DNA of 53,235 bases from Actinomycetota bacterium (GTDB lineage Bacteria; Actinomycetota; Actinomycetes; Nanopelagicales; Nanopelagicaceae), in NCBI GenBank assembly GCA_016870365.1, contig VGBW01000008.1:1-53235 (forward strand). Reading direction: 5' to 3'. The stretch's first letter is position 1. Each line of letters opens with the position of its first letter. The translations under genes and the position numbers were made by a program. Shown here piece after piece: positions 26,640 through 38,050 of the stretch. Under the pieces are notes generated by a model that was not told where the DNA came from, ran no database searches, and saw only the letters and a list, made by a program, of their open reading frames with translations.

Positions 26640-28190
26640 CTACTCCCACTCGATAGTTCCTGGCGGCTTGGAAGTCAAGTCAAGAAGGACTCGATTAACT
26701 TCACTAACCTCATTGGTGATGCGATTGGAGATTCTTGCTAGCACCTCATAAGGCACTCGCGACCAATCTGCGGTCATCGCATCCTCACTTGATACTGGGC
26801 GAAGGACAATGGGATGGCCATAACTTCTGCCATCTCCTTGAACGCCTACGCTGCGCACCTCAGCGAGTAAGACCACTGGAGATTGCCAGATCACCTGATC
26901 TAGACCGGCTAAGTGTAATTCTTGACGAGCGATTGAATCGGCCTGGCGCAAAACTCTAAGTCTTTCTTCAGTAACTTCACCGATAACACGAATGGCCAGG
27001 CCTGGACCTGGGAAGGGTTGACGCCAAACAATCTCACCTGGCAGCCCTAGGGATAGACCTACTTGGCGAACCTCATCCTTGAAAAGAGTGCGAAGCGGTT
27101 CAATCAATTGAAAGTCTAAATCATCAGGAAGTCCACCAACATTATGGTGAGACTTGATATTGGCAGCACCATTTCCACCGCCTGATTCAACAACATCTGG
27201 ATATAGCGTCCCTTGTACGAGAAATTCTATCTTGCTATCTGTGGACAATTGCCTAGCTGCATCTTCAAAAACTCTGATGAACTCACGGCCTATTATCCTT
27301 CGCTTCTCTTCCGGGTCTATTACACCCTTTAGGGCATCTAGAAATCTCTGTTTGGAATCCACGACCATAAGCTCAACTCCGGTTGCTGCAACAAAATCTT
27401 TCTCGACTTGCCTGGCCTCCCCATCTCGAAGCAGGCCATGATCGACAAATACACAGGTTAATTGCTTACTGATTGCCCTCTGAACTAGGGCTGCGGCAAC
27501 CGCTGAATCAACCCCGCCGGAGAGGCCACAGATGACTCGTCTGTTTCCTACCTTAGATCTAATATTCATGATCTCATTTTCTACAATATTTTCTGAAGTC
27601 CAGGAGGGCTTGCACTGGACCACATCAATTAGCCATTTACGTAATATCTTCTGGCCGTTTTCACTATGAAGAACTTCTGGATGAAATTGCACTCCAGCCA
27701 ATTTGCCATCACTACTTTCAAAAGCAGCGACCGAGGTTGCTGAAGTACTGCCAACTTCCTTAAACCCTGTTGGAGCCTTAGTGACGCTATCGCCATGGCT
27801 CATCCAGACATTAAAGGATTCATCAAGGCCTGAGAATAACTTTGATGAGGTATCGCATCTAAAGGTGGTCCTGCCATATTCACTAAGGCCTGTTTTGGCT
27901 ACCTCGCCTCCAAGTAATTGAGCCATGACCTGAAAGCCATAACAAATGCCAAAGATAGGAATGCCTTGTTCAAATAACCTTCGGTCAACTAAGGGCGCCT
28001 TATCAACATATACCGAAGAAGGCCCACCTGAAAGAATAACTGCTTTGGGGTTTCTGGCAATGATTTCTTCAAGGGAACTCTGATGAGAAATGATCTCGCT
28101 ATAAACATTGGCTTGGCGAATCCTGCGGGCAATTAACTGGGCATATTGCGCCCCAAAATCAATTACCAATACCTGATTATTGCTCTGCAC
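26640..28190 (-). CDS. guaA: GMP synthase (glutamine-hydrolysing)
   Basis: 516 residues. The N-terminal class I amidotransferase has the catalytic Cys in [15 protein letters not shown] and His-Glu in VQFHPEV; the ATP-pyrophosphatase domain has [12 protein letters not shown] (P-loop), and the C-terminal dimerisation domain ends [17 protein letters not shown]. It converts XMP to GMP. It starts with GTG behind AAGG and lies 12 nt after guaB3. With guaB and guaB3 it forms the guanine-nucleotide operon, which could use hypoxanthine-derived IMP from the salvage genes. Confidence 0.97.
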   Translation of the reverse strand: MQSNNQVLVIDFGAQYAQLIARRIRQANVYSEIISHQSSLEEIIARNPKAVILSGGPSSVYVDKAPLVDRRLFEQGIPIFGICYGFQVMAQLLGGEVAKTGLSEYGRTTFRCDTSSKLFSGLDESFNVWMSHGDSVTKAPTGFKEVGSTSATSVAAFESSDGKLAGVQFHPEVLHSENGQKILRKWLIDVVQCKPSWTSENIVENEIMNIRSKVGNRRVICGLSGGVDSAVAAALVQRAISKQLTCVFVDHGLLRDGEARQVEKDFVAATGVELMVVDSKQRFLDALKGVIDPEEKRRIIGREFIRVFEDAARQLSTDSKIEFLVQGTLYPDVVESGGGNGAANIKSHHNVGGLPDDLDFQLIEPLRTLFKDEVRQVGLSLGLPGEIVWRQPFPGPGLAIRVIGEVTEERLRVLRQADSIARQELHLAGLDQVIWQSPVVLLAEVRSVGVQGDGRSYGHPIVLRPVSSEDAMTADWSRVPYEVLARISNRITNEVSEVNRVLLDLTSKPPGTIEWE

Positions 28191-28202
28191 TATCTAGCCT
28201 TC

Positions 28203-29314
28203 TTATGCTCGGCTAAGGACTACTTCGACTCTCTGGAACTCTTTTAGGTCAGAGTAGCCAGAGGTGGCCATAGCCCGGCGAAGTGCGCCAAATAGATTCA
28301 TGCTGCCATCTGCTGAATGTGATGGTCCCAGCAATATCTCCTCCAAGCTGCCAGAACTGCCCACATAAACTCGCGTGCCTCTAGGTAGCTCGCCGTGATG
28401 GGCCTCAGGTCCCCAATGCCAACCACGACCTGGGGCAGATTCTGCTCTTGCAAGTGGAGATCCCAACATCACCGCATCTGCTCCGCAGGCAATTGCTTTA
28501 GCAATATCACCACTTTTTCCAATAGAGCCATCTGCAATTACATGAACATATCTACCGCCAGATTCATCTAGATATTCTCGCCTTGCTGCAGCCACATCAG
28601 CAACTGCTGTTGCCATAGGAACAGAAATACCAAGAACTTGGCGAGTTGTGTGGGCTGCTCCCCCGCCAAAACCAACTAGAACTCCCGCAGCTCCTGCACG
28701 CATTAAGTGAAGAGCGCTCTGAGAGGTGGCGCATCCGCCAACAATTACTGGAACATCTAGATTATGAATGAACTTCTTCAAATTGAGCGCCTCTTTAGCT
28801 TTTGAAACATGCTCTGCGCTAACTGTGGTTCCTCGAATAACAAAGATATCAACACCGGCATCGATCACCGTTTTGTAGAACTCGGCGATGCGCTGTGGTG
28901 AAAGGGCTGCAGCAACATAGACTCCCGCCTCCCTAATCTCAGCCAGGCGTTTCCTTATGAGCTCTGCCCTAATGGGAGCGCGATATAGCTCCTGCATTCT
29001 CCTAGTTGCCTGCTCTGCTGGAATCGAGGAAATCTCACCCAATTGAATCTTCGGGTTTTCATACCTACTCCAAAGCCCTTCAAGATTTAGAACCCCAAGG
29101 CCTCCTGATTTCCCAATCGCAATTGCGCTCTCTGGTGAAACCACCGAATCCATAGGAGCTGCAAGCAATGGAAGCTCGAAACTATAAGCATCAATCTGCC
29201 AATTGATGGAGACTTCGCTCGGTTCTCTGGTTCTTCTAGAGGGCGCGATAGAAATGTCATCAAAGGAATAGGCAGTCCTGGCCCGCTTGCCAGGTGAGAT
29301 CTCGATATCAACCA

Positions 29315-29315
<1 letters not shown>
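28203..29315 (-). CDS. guaB3: GuaB3-family IMP dehydrogenase-related protein
   Basis: 370 residues, TIM barrel of the IMPDH/GMPR superfamily in the GuaB3 branch (YSFDDISIAPSRRTR start; [43 protein letters not shown]). Recent work assigns GMP reductase activity to some GuaB3 proteins (recalled, not checked). The loop that normally carries the catalytic Cys reads GGGAAHTTR, with His at 222. The stop of guaB overlaps its ATG by one base. There is no CBS module, as expected for GuaB3. Confidence 0.9.
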
Positions 29316-30445
<1,130 letters not shown>

Positions 30446-30461
30446 TTAATGGAATGGGTAT

Positions 30462-31391
30462 TTAAGCTCCAACTGCCCGCGTAATTTCAGTAATTGCGCC
30501 ATCTAAGCAATCAACCTTGACCACAGGTTGCCTTGAAGACTTGCGCCATCCTGGCCCACCAAGAATTATTCGTGGGGACGGTCTGATCTTTGGAATATCT
30601 CCAACAAGTTCGCACTTTCCATTCTTAACTAACTGCGCCCAGAGAAAGACTGCGGGAGGAGATGATTTCTTCACCATCGCCCCAACTGCGGCTATCGGAG
30701 TTCTGGCACCTAGAAATTGCGATTGAATATTTCTCTCAGATAAAGCTGCTCCCAAGGTATGGAGGGCTAGGGTATGCATCTCCTCGCCAATGCAGGCTAA
30801 TAGCACTGGCCGGGGATTAATTGGGTTATCTGGGGTTTGATTTGAGCTCTGCATCAGGCGAATAATGATCTCTGTTAGTAAGTGCTCTATTTCTATGCCA
30901 GTACCAAGCTCCTCCCATTCATCTCCTACCGCAATTAGAACCGGCGCAATCAACCCATTCCAGGCGTTGACAATCCCGCGCTCACTTATCTGGCGCTTTA
31001 GGGTATTTTCAATAAAGGCCCGGTCATAAACTCTGGCAGCCCTAAGAAGTGATTCGATCAAATCAGCGCAATCTGCTATCTCAATTGCCGGACTTTGATT
31101 GCGTGAGGATTCGACACTTCTTATCTTGCTCTTTAGCGCCGTTTCAGCCGCATCACAGGGTGCGTGCCCCTGGATAATCAGCCTTCGCATCAAGTTAAGC
31201 CTGGCTAGATCCCTCGAGTTATATCTGCGGTGCTCACCTGGGGCATGACTTGAAGGACCTAGGCCATATCGCCTATCCCAAGTTCTAAGGGTCGCTGGAG
31301 CCACTCCGAGTCTTCGGGCCACAGAGGCGACGGTGAGACGCTCATCTTCTAAGCCGGCTTTGCGGTCGGCACTTTTGGGGCGCTGAGCCAT
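30462..31391 (-). CDS. MerR-family regulator with cobalamin-binding-like domain (CarH/LitR type)
   Basis: 309 residues: MerR winged helix (about 18-75, TVASVARRLGVAPATLRTWDRRYGL and HRRYNSRDLARL), a linker, a four-helix-like segment (about 105-185) and a Rossmann-like B12-binding fold (about 195-305). W159, E169 and H170 reproduce the W-x9-EH motif of CarH, and E204-x-H206 matches the lower-ligand His motif, 36 residues after H170. FLGARTP and IILGGPG are also in the expected places. CarH proteins are adenosylcobalamin light sensors that repress carotenoid or photoprotection genes until lit. It faces whiB3 and precedes guaB by 25 nt. Loss of B12 binding in a related non-photosensory protein is the main alternative. 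Confidence 0.8.
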   Translation of the reverse strand: MAQRPKSADRKAGLEDERLTVASVARRLGVAPATLRTWDRRYGLGPSSHAPGEHRRYNSRDLARLNLMRRLIIQGHAPCDAAETALKSKIRSVESSRNQSPAIEIADCADLIESLLRAARVYDRAFIENTLKRQISERGIVNAWNGLIAPVLIAVGDEWEELGTGIEIEHLLTEIIIRLMQSSNQTPDNPINPRPVLLACIGEEMHTLALHTLGAALSERNIQSQFLGARTPIAAVGAMVKKSSPPAVFLWAQLVKNGKCELVGDIPKIRPSPRIILGGPGWRKSSRQPVVKVDCLDGAITEITRAVGA

Positions 31392-31456
31392 GGGCTAATA
31401 GTGGCGCTAATCACCTAAATCGGCGAACTGAAATCCAGGAATTTACCCCAAAGTAC

Positions 31457-31485
31457 TTGAACAATCTATGGCGCGATTGTATATT
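31457..31485 (+). promoter_or_regulatory. Leaderless promoter of whiB3
   Basis: TTGAAC (31457-31462), a 17-nt spacer, TATATT (31480-31485), then 6 nt to ATG 31492. This is the best-matching sigma-70-type promoter in the window and sets the start codon of the whiB gene. An in-frame ATG at 31468 lies within the spacer and is therefore not the start. Confidence 0.8.
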
Positions 31486-31491
31486 GCGGCC

Positions 31492-31794
31492 ATGCCAGAG
31501 ATCTCACGCCTACCAAAGCCAGTTATCGATAACTGGCAATGGCAATTTGAAGGGGCCTGCCGCTCACTTCCCACCGAGATGTTCTTTCATCCAGATGGAG
31601 AGCGAGGACCTAGAAGGCGCGCCAGAGAAAATGCTGCAAAGGCTGTCTGCGCAACTTGCCCAGTAATCGCAGCTTGCAGAGCGCACGCCCTTGCCTCACA
31701 GGAGCCTTATGGAATCTGGGGCGGTTTAACAGAGGATGAGCGCCTTGAAATCATCTCTCGGGCTTCTCGCCAGAGCAGCCCACATAGCGCTTAG
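31492..31794 (+). CDS. whiB3: WhiB3/WhiD-type Wbl iron-sulfur regulator
   Basis: A 100-residue Wbl protein. Four Cys ligands are present (GACR, CATC, AACR) in C-xn-C-x2-C-x5-C order, followed by PYGIWGGLTEDER, the G(V/I)WGG turn that contacts the principal sigma factor. FFHPDGERG and WQWQFEGACR resemble mycobacterial WhiB3 and Streptomyces WhiD more than WhiB1, 2 or 4. Wbl proteins bind a 4Fe-4S cluster sensitive to oxygen and NO and regulate redox and developmental genes with sigma-A. Neighbours groEL1 and guaB2/guaB3 match the mycobacterial neighbourhood. Start 31492 follows from the leaderless promoter; no Shine-Dalgarno exists. Confidence 0.9.
   Translation: MPEISRLPKPVIDNWQWQFEGACRSLPTEMFFHPDGERGPRRRARENAAKAVCATCPVIAACRAHALASQEPYGIWGGLTEDERLEIISRASRQSSPHSA
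31518..31537. promoter_or_regulatory. 20-bp perfect palindrome inside the whiB3 5' coding region
   Basis: GCCAGTTATCGATAACTGGC is fully self-complementary and begins 27 nt after the predicted transcription start. It encodes residues about 9-15 of the Wbl protein. It could be an operator for a dimeric repressor or an mRNA hairpin (8-bp stem, TCGA loop) near the leaderless start. Confidence 0.5.
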
Positions 31795-31803
31795 CTAGAA
31801 CAT

Positions 31804-32730
31804 CTACTCTCTGTCTTTATCGTAATCTCCACTAGCCCTCAGGCTTATGGCGGCAGTAACTGCAAGGGCAGAGATAATCACACCTAGCGCTACCGTTAAT
31901 GAAATATGGGGGACTTTAAATCCATAGATGTAATCAATACCAACTCCATGCAGGGCTTCAATAATTAACTTGATTCCAATAAAGCCTAGGACAATTGATA
32001 AGCCTTTGGAGAGGTAGACCAAGCGCTTCAATAGTATTCCAACTAGGAAGTAAAGCTGTCTAAGTCCCATAAGGGCAAAGGCGTTAGCCATAAAGACAAT
32101 GTAGGGATCTCTGGTTAATCCAAAGATTGCAGGAATAGAATCAAGAGCAAAGAGTAGATCGGTAGTTCCTAGCGCAACTAGAGCGATAGTAAATGTGGAA
32201 TAACCACGCTTTCTAATAGCGGTGATAATGCGATTTTCTTGCCACTCATCTTCCTCTGGGTCTTCAGTAATTAATTTATAAGCTGTCCAGAGCAAAATAG
32301 CACCAAAGAGGAAGAATATGGCCACAAATCTGGCAACTACCGCAGCCCCAATAATTATGAATATTCCGCGCATCACTAGCGCCATCAAAATACCCAGAAG
32401 TAGTACTAGCTGCTCTTTCTCCCTCTCGATTCTTAGCCTCGATAAAATAATGAGGAATACAAAGAGATTATCAATGGAGAGTGAGTACTCAGTTATCCAG
32501 CCGGCGAAGAACTCTGCCGACTTGGTCTGCCCGCCCCAGCTTCGAAGCGAGATGCCAAAGGCGATAGCCGCTGAGATATAGATCGCAGTCCATGCCGTCG
32601 CCTCTTTTAGGGTAGTTATGGAGTTTCGATGAAACCAGGCCCAGATTAGATCCCCTAGAGTGACCAAGAATATGATCCCAAGGGTTATCGCCCAGATGTG
32701 ACCTGAGATATTGAGCGTCTCGACAACCAT
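31804..32730 (-). CDS. TerC-family integral membrane protein
   Basis: 308 residues with about nine transmembrane helices and the TerC/Alx core: a conserved Asp pair in YSLSIDNLFVF and LFALDSIPAIFGLT, and intracellular acidic EDPEEDEWQEN. The family is implicated in tellurite resistance and in manganese export during membrane-protein metallation. The start is ATG 32730 with TAAACT 7 nt upstream, suggesting leaderless transcription. It is convergent with whiB3 (9-nt gap) and lies downstream of groEL on the same strand. Confidence 0.9.
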   Translation of the reverse strand: MVVETLNISGHIWAITLGIIFLVTLGDLIWAWFHRNSITTLKEATAWTAIYISAAIAFGISLRSWGGQTKSAEFFAGWITEYSLSIDNLFVFLIILSRLRIEREKEQLVLLLGILMALVMRGIFIIIGAAVVARFVAIFFLFGAILLWTAYKLITEDPEEDEWQENRIITAIRKRGYSTFTIALVALGTTDLLFALDSIPAIFGLTRDPYIVFMANAFALMGLRQLYFLVGILLKRLVYLSKGLSIVLGFIGIKLIIEALHGVGIDYIYGFKVPHISLTVALGVIISALAVTAAISLRASGDYDKDRE

Positions 32731-32737
32731 GGGCGGC

Positions 32738-32743
32738 AGTTTA
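32738..32743 (-). promoter_or_regulatory. -10 box of a leaderless terC promoter
   Basis: Reverse-strand TAAACT lies 7 nt before the terC ATG, directly downstream of the groEL hairpin. No Shine-Dalgarno is visible. Confidence 0.4.
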
Positions 32744-32750
32744 TATAGAC

Positions 32751-32779
32751 AGAGCCCTGATGTTTTCCATCAAGGCTCT
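32751..32779 (-). terminator. Hairpin after groEL
   Basis: AGAGCC-C-TGATG (32751-32762) pairs with CATCA-A-GGCTCT (32768-32779) around a 5-nt loop: 11 base pairs with one mismatch. It lies 25 nt past the groEL stop and just before the terC promoter. The T-rich flank is better in the + direction, so it may act as mRNA-stabilising structure as much as terminator. Confidence 0.55.
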
Positions 32780-32804
32780 TTCCTTACTCTTCTTAGTACT
32801 GAAT

Positions 32805-34445
<1,641 letters not shown>

Positions 34446-34465
34446 TTATTCTTCTCTTCTTCTAA

Positions 34466-34759
34466 TTACTTCGCGATTACTGCAAGGATGTCACGGGCTG
34501 AGAGAACTAAATATTCCTCGCCACCATGCTTGATTTCAGTTCCACCATACTTGCTATAGAGAACTACATCGCCAACTTTGATATCCATTGGAACGCGAAC
34601 TCCATCATCAAATCGTCCCGGACCAACTGCAACTACCGTGCCTTCTTGTGGCTTTTCTTTTGCAGTATCTGGAATAACTAGACCTGATGCGGTCTTCTCT
34701 TCAGCCTCACTAATCTTGATCACGATACGATCCTCAAGCGGCTTAATGGCAATGGCCAT
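34466..34759 (-). CDS. groS: 10 kDa co-chaperonin GroES
   Basis: 97 residues: [36 protein letters not shown], a mobile loop, and [28 protein letters not shown]. It caps GroEL during ATP-driven folding. GAAGGAGGAG precedes the ATG. First gene of the groES-groEL operon with CIRCE 45-71 bp upstream. Confidence 0.97.
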   Translation of the reverse strand: MAIAIKPLEDRIVIKISEAEEKTASGLVIPDTAKEKPQEGTVVAVGPGRFDDGVRVPMDIKVGDVVLYSKYGGTEIKHGGEEYLVLSARDILAVIAK

Positions 34760-34803
34760 CGTTATTGCTCCTCCTTCATCGAGTTTGATCTACTTCGGGT
34801 GTT

Positions 34804-34830
34804 TTGTCACTCTCACCCGCTGAGTGCTAA
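34804..34830 (-). promoter_or_regulatory. CIRCE operator (HrcA binding site) of groES-groEL
   Basis: On the minus strand TTAGCACTC, a 9-nt spacer, then GAGTGACAA. The left arm matches the CIRCE consensus perfectly, the right arm 7 of 9 (consensus GAGTGCTAA), with the exact N9 spacing. HrcA is therefore expected to repress the chaperonin operon; hrcA itself is outside the window. Confidence 0.9.
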
Positions 34831-34876
34831 CGCAAGCCTAGGGGGCTCTATTCCCGTTCTCAAATCAGGGGTCTTG

Positions 34877-34900
34877 GGCCCCCCTTGAGCCCTGGGGGCC
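34877..34900 (-). terminator. GC-rich hairpin at the end of the DUF3263 gene
   Basis: GGCCCCC (34877-34883) pairs with GGGGGCC (34894-34900) around a 10-nt loop, immediately after or touching the DUF3263 stop codon. No clear U tract follows on the minus strand, so its termination strength is uncertain. Confidence 0.5.
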
Positions 34901-35157
34901 TATCGGGATCTAGCTGAAATTCGAGCCTGGCGCAGGCGCCTGAGCCTCTTTACCAGCAGGGGAGAGGCATCAAGGGCATCCTCTCGATCAATTAGATTAT
35001 TGAGCAGTTCGTAATAGCCCTGGGTTGAAAGCCCGAAGAGCTCCTTTATTGCAGCATCTTTTGCCCCAGCGTACTTCCACCATTGGCGCTCAAAATCCAG
35101 AACCTTTATCTCAAGGTCTGAAAGCTTGTAGCCGAGGTTTAGCGAGGCTTCCTCCAT
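34900..35157 (-). CDS. DUF3263 protein
   Basis: 85 residues matching the actinobacterial DUF3263 family throughout: LSDLEIKVLDFERQWWKYAGAK, then AAIKELFGLSTQGYYELLNNLID and a basic tail LVKRLRRLRQARISARS. A small helix-turn-helix-like, probably nucleic-acid-binding protein of unknown role. It starts 39 nt after the decarboxylase stop on the same strand and is followed by a GC-rich hairpin. Confidence 0.88.
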   Translation of the reverse strand: MEEASLNLGYKLSDLEIKVLDFERQWWKYAGAKDAAIKELFGLSTQGYYELLNNLIDREDALDASPLLVKRLRRLRQARISARSR

Positions 35158-35196
35158 GGGGATATTGAACTAGAGAATCGCTGATTCTTTGGGATG

Positions 35197-36546
35197 TTAG
35201 AGGGTGGCCAGGATGACCTTGATATCAGTAATTGAGGTCCAGGGATTGACTATGGCAAAGCGAAGGATTGGCTCACCTTGATGCGAGGATGGAGTGACAA
35301 AGCCAATCTGATCTACCAATAATCTATCGCTCCATCTTTGATAATCACTCCGCTGCCAACCTCTTCTAGTAAAGGCCACAATAGAGAGCTCTGGCTCGAT
35401 AAGAAGTTCTAGATTGGGATGCTCCCTTATTAGCTGGGCACTTTCTCTTGCCAGATCCATAGTCCTATCCATCGATTCGGCATATTTATCTGTGCCATGA
35501 GTGGCAAGTGAGAACCAGAAGGGAAGCCCTCTAACTCTTCTTGTTAGATGAATCGCATAGTCGGATGGATTCCAATCCCCTGACTCTAGGGTCTTAAGGT
35601 ATCCCGCCTGCTGAGTATGGGCGGCTCTGGCGATTTCTGGGTTCTTATAGATTAACGCGCAGGCATCAAAGGGAGCAAAGAGCCACTTATGAGGATCGAC
35701 GATAAATGAATCTGCTAATTCAATGCCACCAAATAACGGTTTGCTTCTAGGGGAGGCGAGGGCTGCAAGCCCATATGCTCCATCGATGTGATACCAAATG
35801 CCGCGCTCATTTGCTACTTGCCCAACGCCTTTTAGGTCATCGATGATTCCAAGGTTGGTGCTTCCAGCAGTCGCAATCACTGCAAAGATTCTCTGCTCAG
35901 GATTTGCTAGGTGATGTTTATCGATTTCGAATGCAGTCGTGCTGCCTTGGAGTCTATGGTTTTTATCAGTCGGAATTGCTAGTAGCTCAACGTCCATGAC
36001 ATCAGCTGCGGACTTTATTGATGAATGGGCCTGGCTGGAGGCAGCAACAACCCAGCGCTTAACTCCAGGATATTTAGCCCTTGCGCTGTGACGAGCAGCG
36101 ACTAGGGCCGAGAGATTTCCGATGGTTCCGCCTTGAACAAAGACCCCTCCAGAGCTTGCCGGAAAATCAGCTAAATCACTGAGCCACTTGAGTGCTTGAT
36201 TCTCAGCAAAGACCGCCCCTGCTCCCTCCAGCCATGAGCCGCCATAGAGAGCTGAGGCACCAACTACTAGATCAAAGAGAGTTGCCGATGCTGTCGGCGC
36301 AGAGGGGATAAATGCTAGGTATCTTGGATGGTCTGTTGAGATGCAGGCTTGAGCAAGGACATGTTTGAAAACATCTAGAGCTTTGTCGCCACCAAGACCC
36401 TCTGCAGTGATGGTCTCTCCCACTTCGCTATATAGCTGTTCATAACTCCATGGCCCATCTAGCGGAGGATCTTTCTTGAGCCTGATTAGTGAGTACTCTA
36501 AGATCTTGGCAGCTAGGGCATCGATTTCTTCATCAAACTCATGCAT
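35197..36546 (-). CDS. Group II PLP-dependent (aromatic L-amino-acid type) decarboxylase
   Basis: 449 residues of fold-type I PLP enzyme. D255 in HIDGAYG holds the pyridine nitrogen, and K287 in DPHKWLFAPFDACAL forms the Schiff base; H174 is the stacking His. YLAFIPSAPTASA and FVQGGTIGNLSAL are typical of DOPA/tryptophan/tyrosine decarboxylases. It would release CO2 from an amino acid to give an amine; the exact amino acid is not readable. It overlaps the upstream SDR-DUF2867 gene by 8 nt. Confidence 0.88.
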   Translation of the reverse strand: MHEFDEEIDALAAKILEYSLIRLKKDPPLDGPWSYEQLYSEVGETITAEGLGGDKALDVFKHVLAQACISTDHPRYLAFIPSAPTASATLFDLVVGASALYGGSWLEGAGAVFAENQALKWLSDLADFPASSGGVFVQGGTIGNLSALVAARHSARAKYPGVKRWVVAASSQAHSSIKSAADVMDVELLAIPTDKNHRLQGSTTAFEIDKHHLANPEQRIFAVIATAGSTNLGIIDDLKGVGQVANERGIWYHIDGAYGLAALASPRSKPLFGGIELADSFIVDPHKWLFAPFDACALIYKNPEIARAAHTQQAGYLKTLESGDWNPSDYAIHLTRRVRGLPFWFSLATHGTDKYAESMDRTMDLARESAQLIREHPNLELLIEPELSIVAFTRRGWQRSDYQRWSDRLLVDQIGFVTPSSHQGEPILRFAIVNPWTSITDIKVILATL

Positions 36547-38023
36547 CCCCGAATAACGCCTTTCGTTTAGAACTTCTGACGATATTTCTTAGCATCGTTG
36601 GGAAGAGAAAGCTATGAAACGGCAGAACTAGATACCAATAGAGCTGACCACCTAGACCACGGGGGGAGAAGGTTGCTTCTTGGACGATTCGCACCCCATC
36701 TCCCTCTTTGCTGACTCGAAAATCTAACCAGGCCTTTCCTGGCAAGATCATTTCAGCATAAAGACGGAGTCCTTTTTCTTTCTCAACAGTTTCTACTCGC
36801 CAGAAATCTAAACTATCGCCGACTCGTAAGTGCTTTGGATCACGCCTGCCACGTCTTAAGCCAACTCCACCCACCATGCGATCTAGAACTCCTCTTGCCC
36901 ACCAGAGGAAATCTGCCCCATACCAACCAGTCCGCCCACCGATTTGTTCAATAGATTTCCAAACGCAATCAATCGGAGCATCAGTTAATACTTCGCGCCT
37001 ATCGCGCAGAATCATCTCACCTGCCCATTCAGGGTCTCCTTGGGCTTTCTGCCAGGGAGCAGTTGGAGATGTGGCATCAGACCAGCGGGTTTCAACGAGA
37101 TTGGCGCTGGTTTTCGAAAGGGCTAGGCTAATAGCTGTCGAAACATCAATGAGGCCTTCTTTTGGCCTAGCAACTATTGAGTCGATGCTCTTGTTTGGAT
37201 CTGCAACAGTTTCATTAATCAGTGAACCCACAAGTGGGCGAGCAAGCCCTGTAGGAACTGGAGTGACCAAGCCAATCCAAAGGCTTGATAGCCTAGGGGT
37301 CAACACTGGAACTCTGATAATCCAACGGCGGCGCAGACCTGAGGCTTTAGCGAATTTCTGCATCATATCGGCATAAGAGAGTATTTCAGGACCGCCAATA
37401 TCGAATACTCCAGATACTGGTTTCTCTAACTTTGCCACATTTATCAAGTACCAGAGCACATCACGAATGGCCACTGGATGAGTTAGATTCGTCACCCACT
37501 TTGGAGTGGTCATCACTGGAAGCCTATGGGTTAGATGACGAAGCATTTCAAAGGATGCAGAGCCTGATCCAATAATTATTCCCGCGCGAAACTCTATCAC
37601 CGGAACTTTTCCACTAGCTAATAACTCACCGGTCCTAGCTCTTGATGCTAGATGCTTACTGGCATGCTTATCATTGGCAATTCCACCCAGATAGACAATC
37701 TGGGAAACACCGGCTGCCTGACAAGCACGGGAAAAACTATCTGCCATCACAGCCTCGATCTCATCAAAGTCAGATCCCACTCCAATTGAGTGGAGCAAAT
37801 AGAAAGCGGTGTGAACTCCTTTTAGCGCAGCTAGACTCTCTTGATAATTACTGGCATCGCCCTCGCTAACTTCCACGGCATCAATCCAAGGCTGGCCAGC
37901 AATTTTTTGTTTATCACGGACAAATATCCGCACCTTCATTTTTTCACTAAGAAGTGCGGGAACTAAGCGCCCACCTACATAGCCAGAAGCCCCAGTAACT
38001 AGTATTCGTCGCGTCAGGGCCAT
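36539..38023 (-). CDS. NAD(P)-binding SDR with C-terminal DUF2867
   Basis: About 494 residues: an extended/atypical SDR with ILVTGASGYVGGRLVPALL, a nucleotide-binding domain to about residue 290, then DUF2867 (about 320-490; TDAPIDCVWKSIEQIGG, TGWYGADFLWWARGVLD, EATFSPRGLGGQLYWYLVLPFH), a START-like domain of unknown ligand. I start at ATG 38023 because TACTGT lies 7 nt upstream, overlapping the ndh promoter; a longer GTG version begins at 38047. First gene of the operon with the decarboxylase and DUF3263. Confidence 0.85.
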   Translation of the reverse strand: MALTRRILVTGASGYVGGRLVPALLSEKMKVRIFVRDKQKIAGQPWIDAVEVSEGDASNYQESLAALKGVHTAFYLLHSIGVGSDFDEIEAVMADSFSRACQAAGVSQIVYLGGIANDKHASKHLASRARTGELLASGKVPVIEFRAGIIIGSGSASFEMLRHLTHRLPVMTTPKWVTNLTHPVAIRDVLWYLINVAKLEKPVSGVFDIGGPEILSYADMMQKFAKASGLRRRWIIRVPVLTPRLSSLWIGLVTPVPTGLARPLVGSLINETVADPNKSIDSIVARPKEGLIDVSTAISLALSKTSANLVETRWSDATSPTAPWQKAQGDPEWAGEMILRDRREVLTDAPIDCVWKSIEQIGGRTGWYGADFLWWARGVLDRMVGGVGLRRGRRDPKHLRVGDSLDFWRVETVEKEKGLRLYAEMILPGKAWLDFRVSKEGDGVRIVQEATFSPRGLGGQLYWYLVLPFHSFLFPTMLRNIVRSSKRKALFGDA

Positions 38024-38030
38024 GGGTAGA

Positions 38031-38040
38031 ACAGTAGACT
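38031..38040. promoter_or_regulatory. Shared symmetric -10 element for the SDR-DUF2867 gene and ndh
   Basis: ACAGTAGACT holds TACTGT on the minus strand (38036-38031), 7 nt before the SDR ATG, and TAGACT on the plus strand (38035-38040), 10 nt before the ndh ATG. The boxes share the central TA, exactly as in the pcrA/PIG-L pair. Confidence 0.55.
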
Positions 38041-38050
38041 TATCCACCTT

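Noticed and set aside
31468-31491. Longer whiB3 start at ATG 31468
   Set aside because: It lies in the spacer of a near-consensus promoter (TTGAAC-N17-TATATT) whose transcript should begin at or next to ATG 31492.
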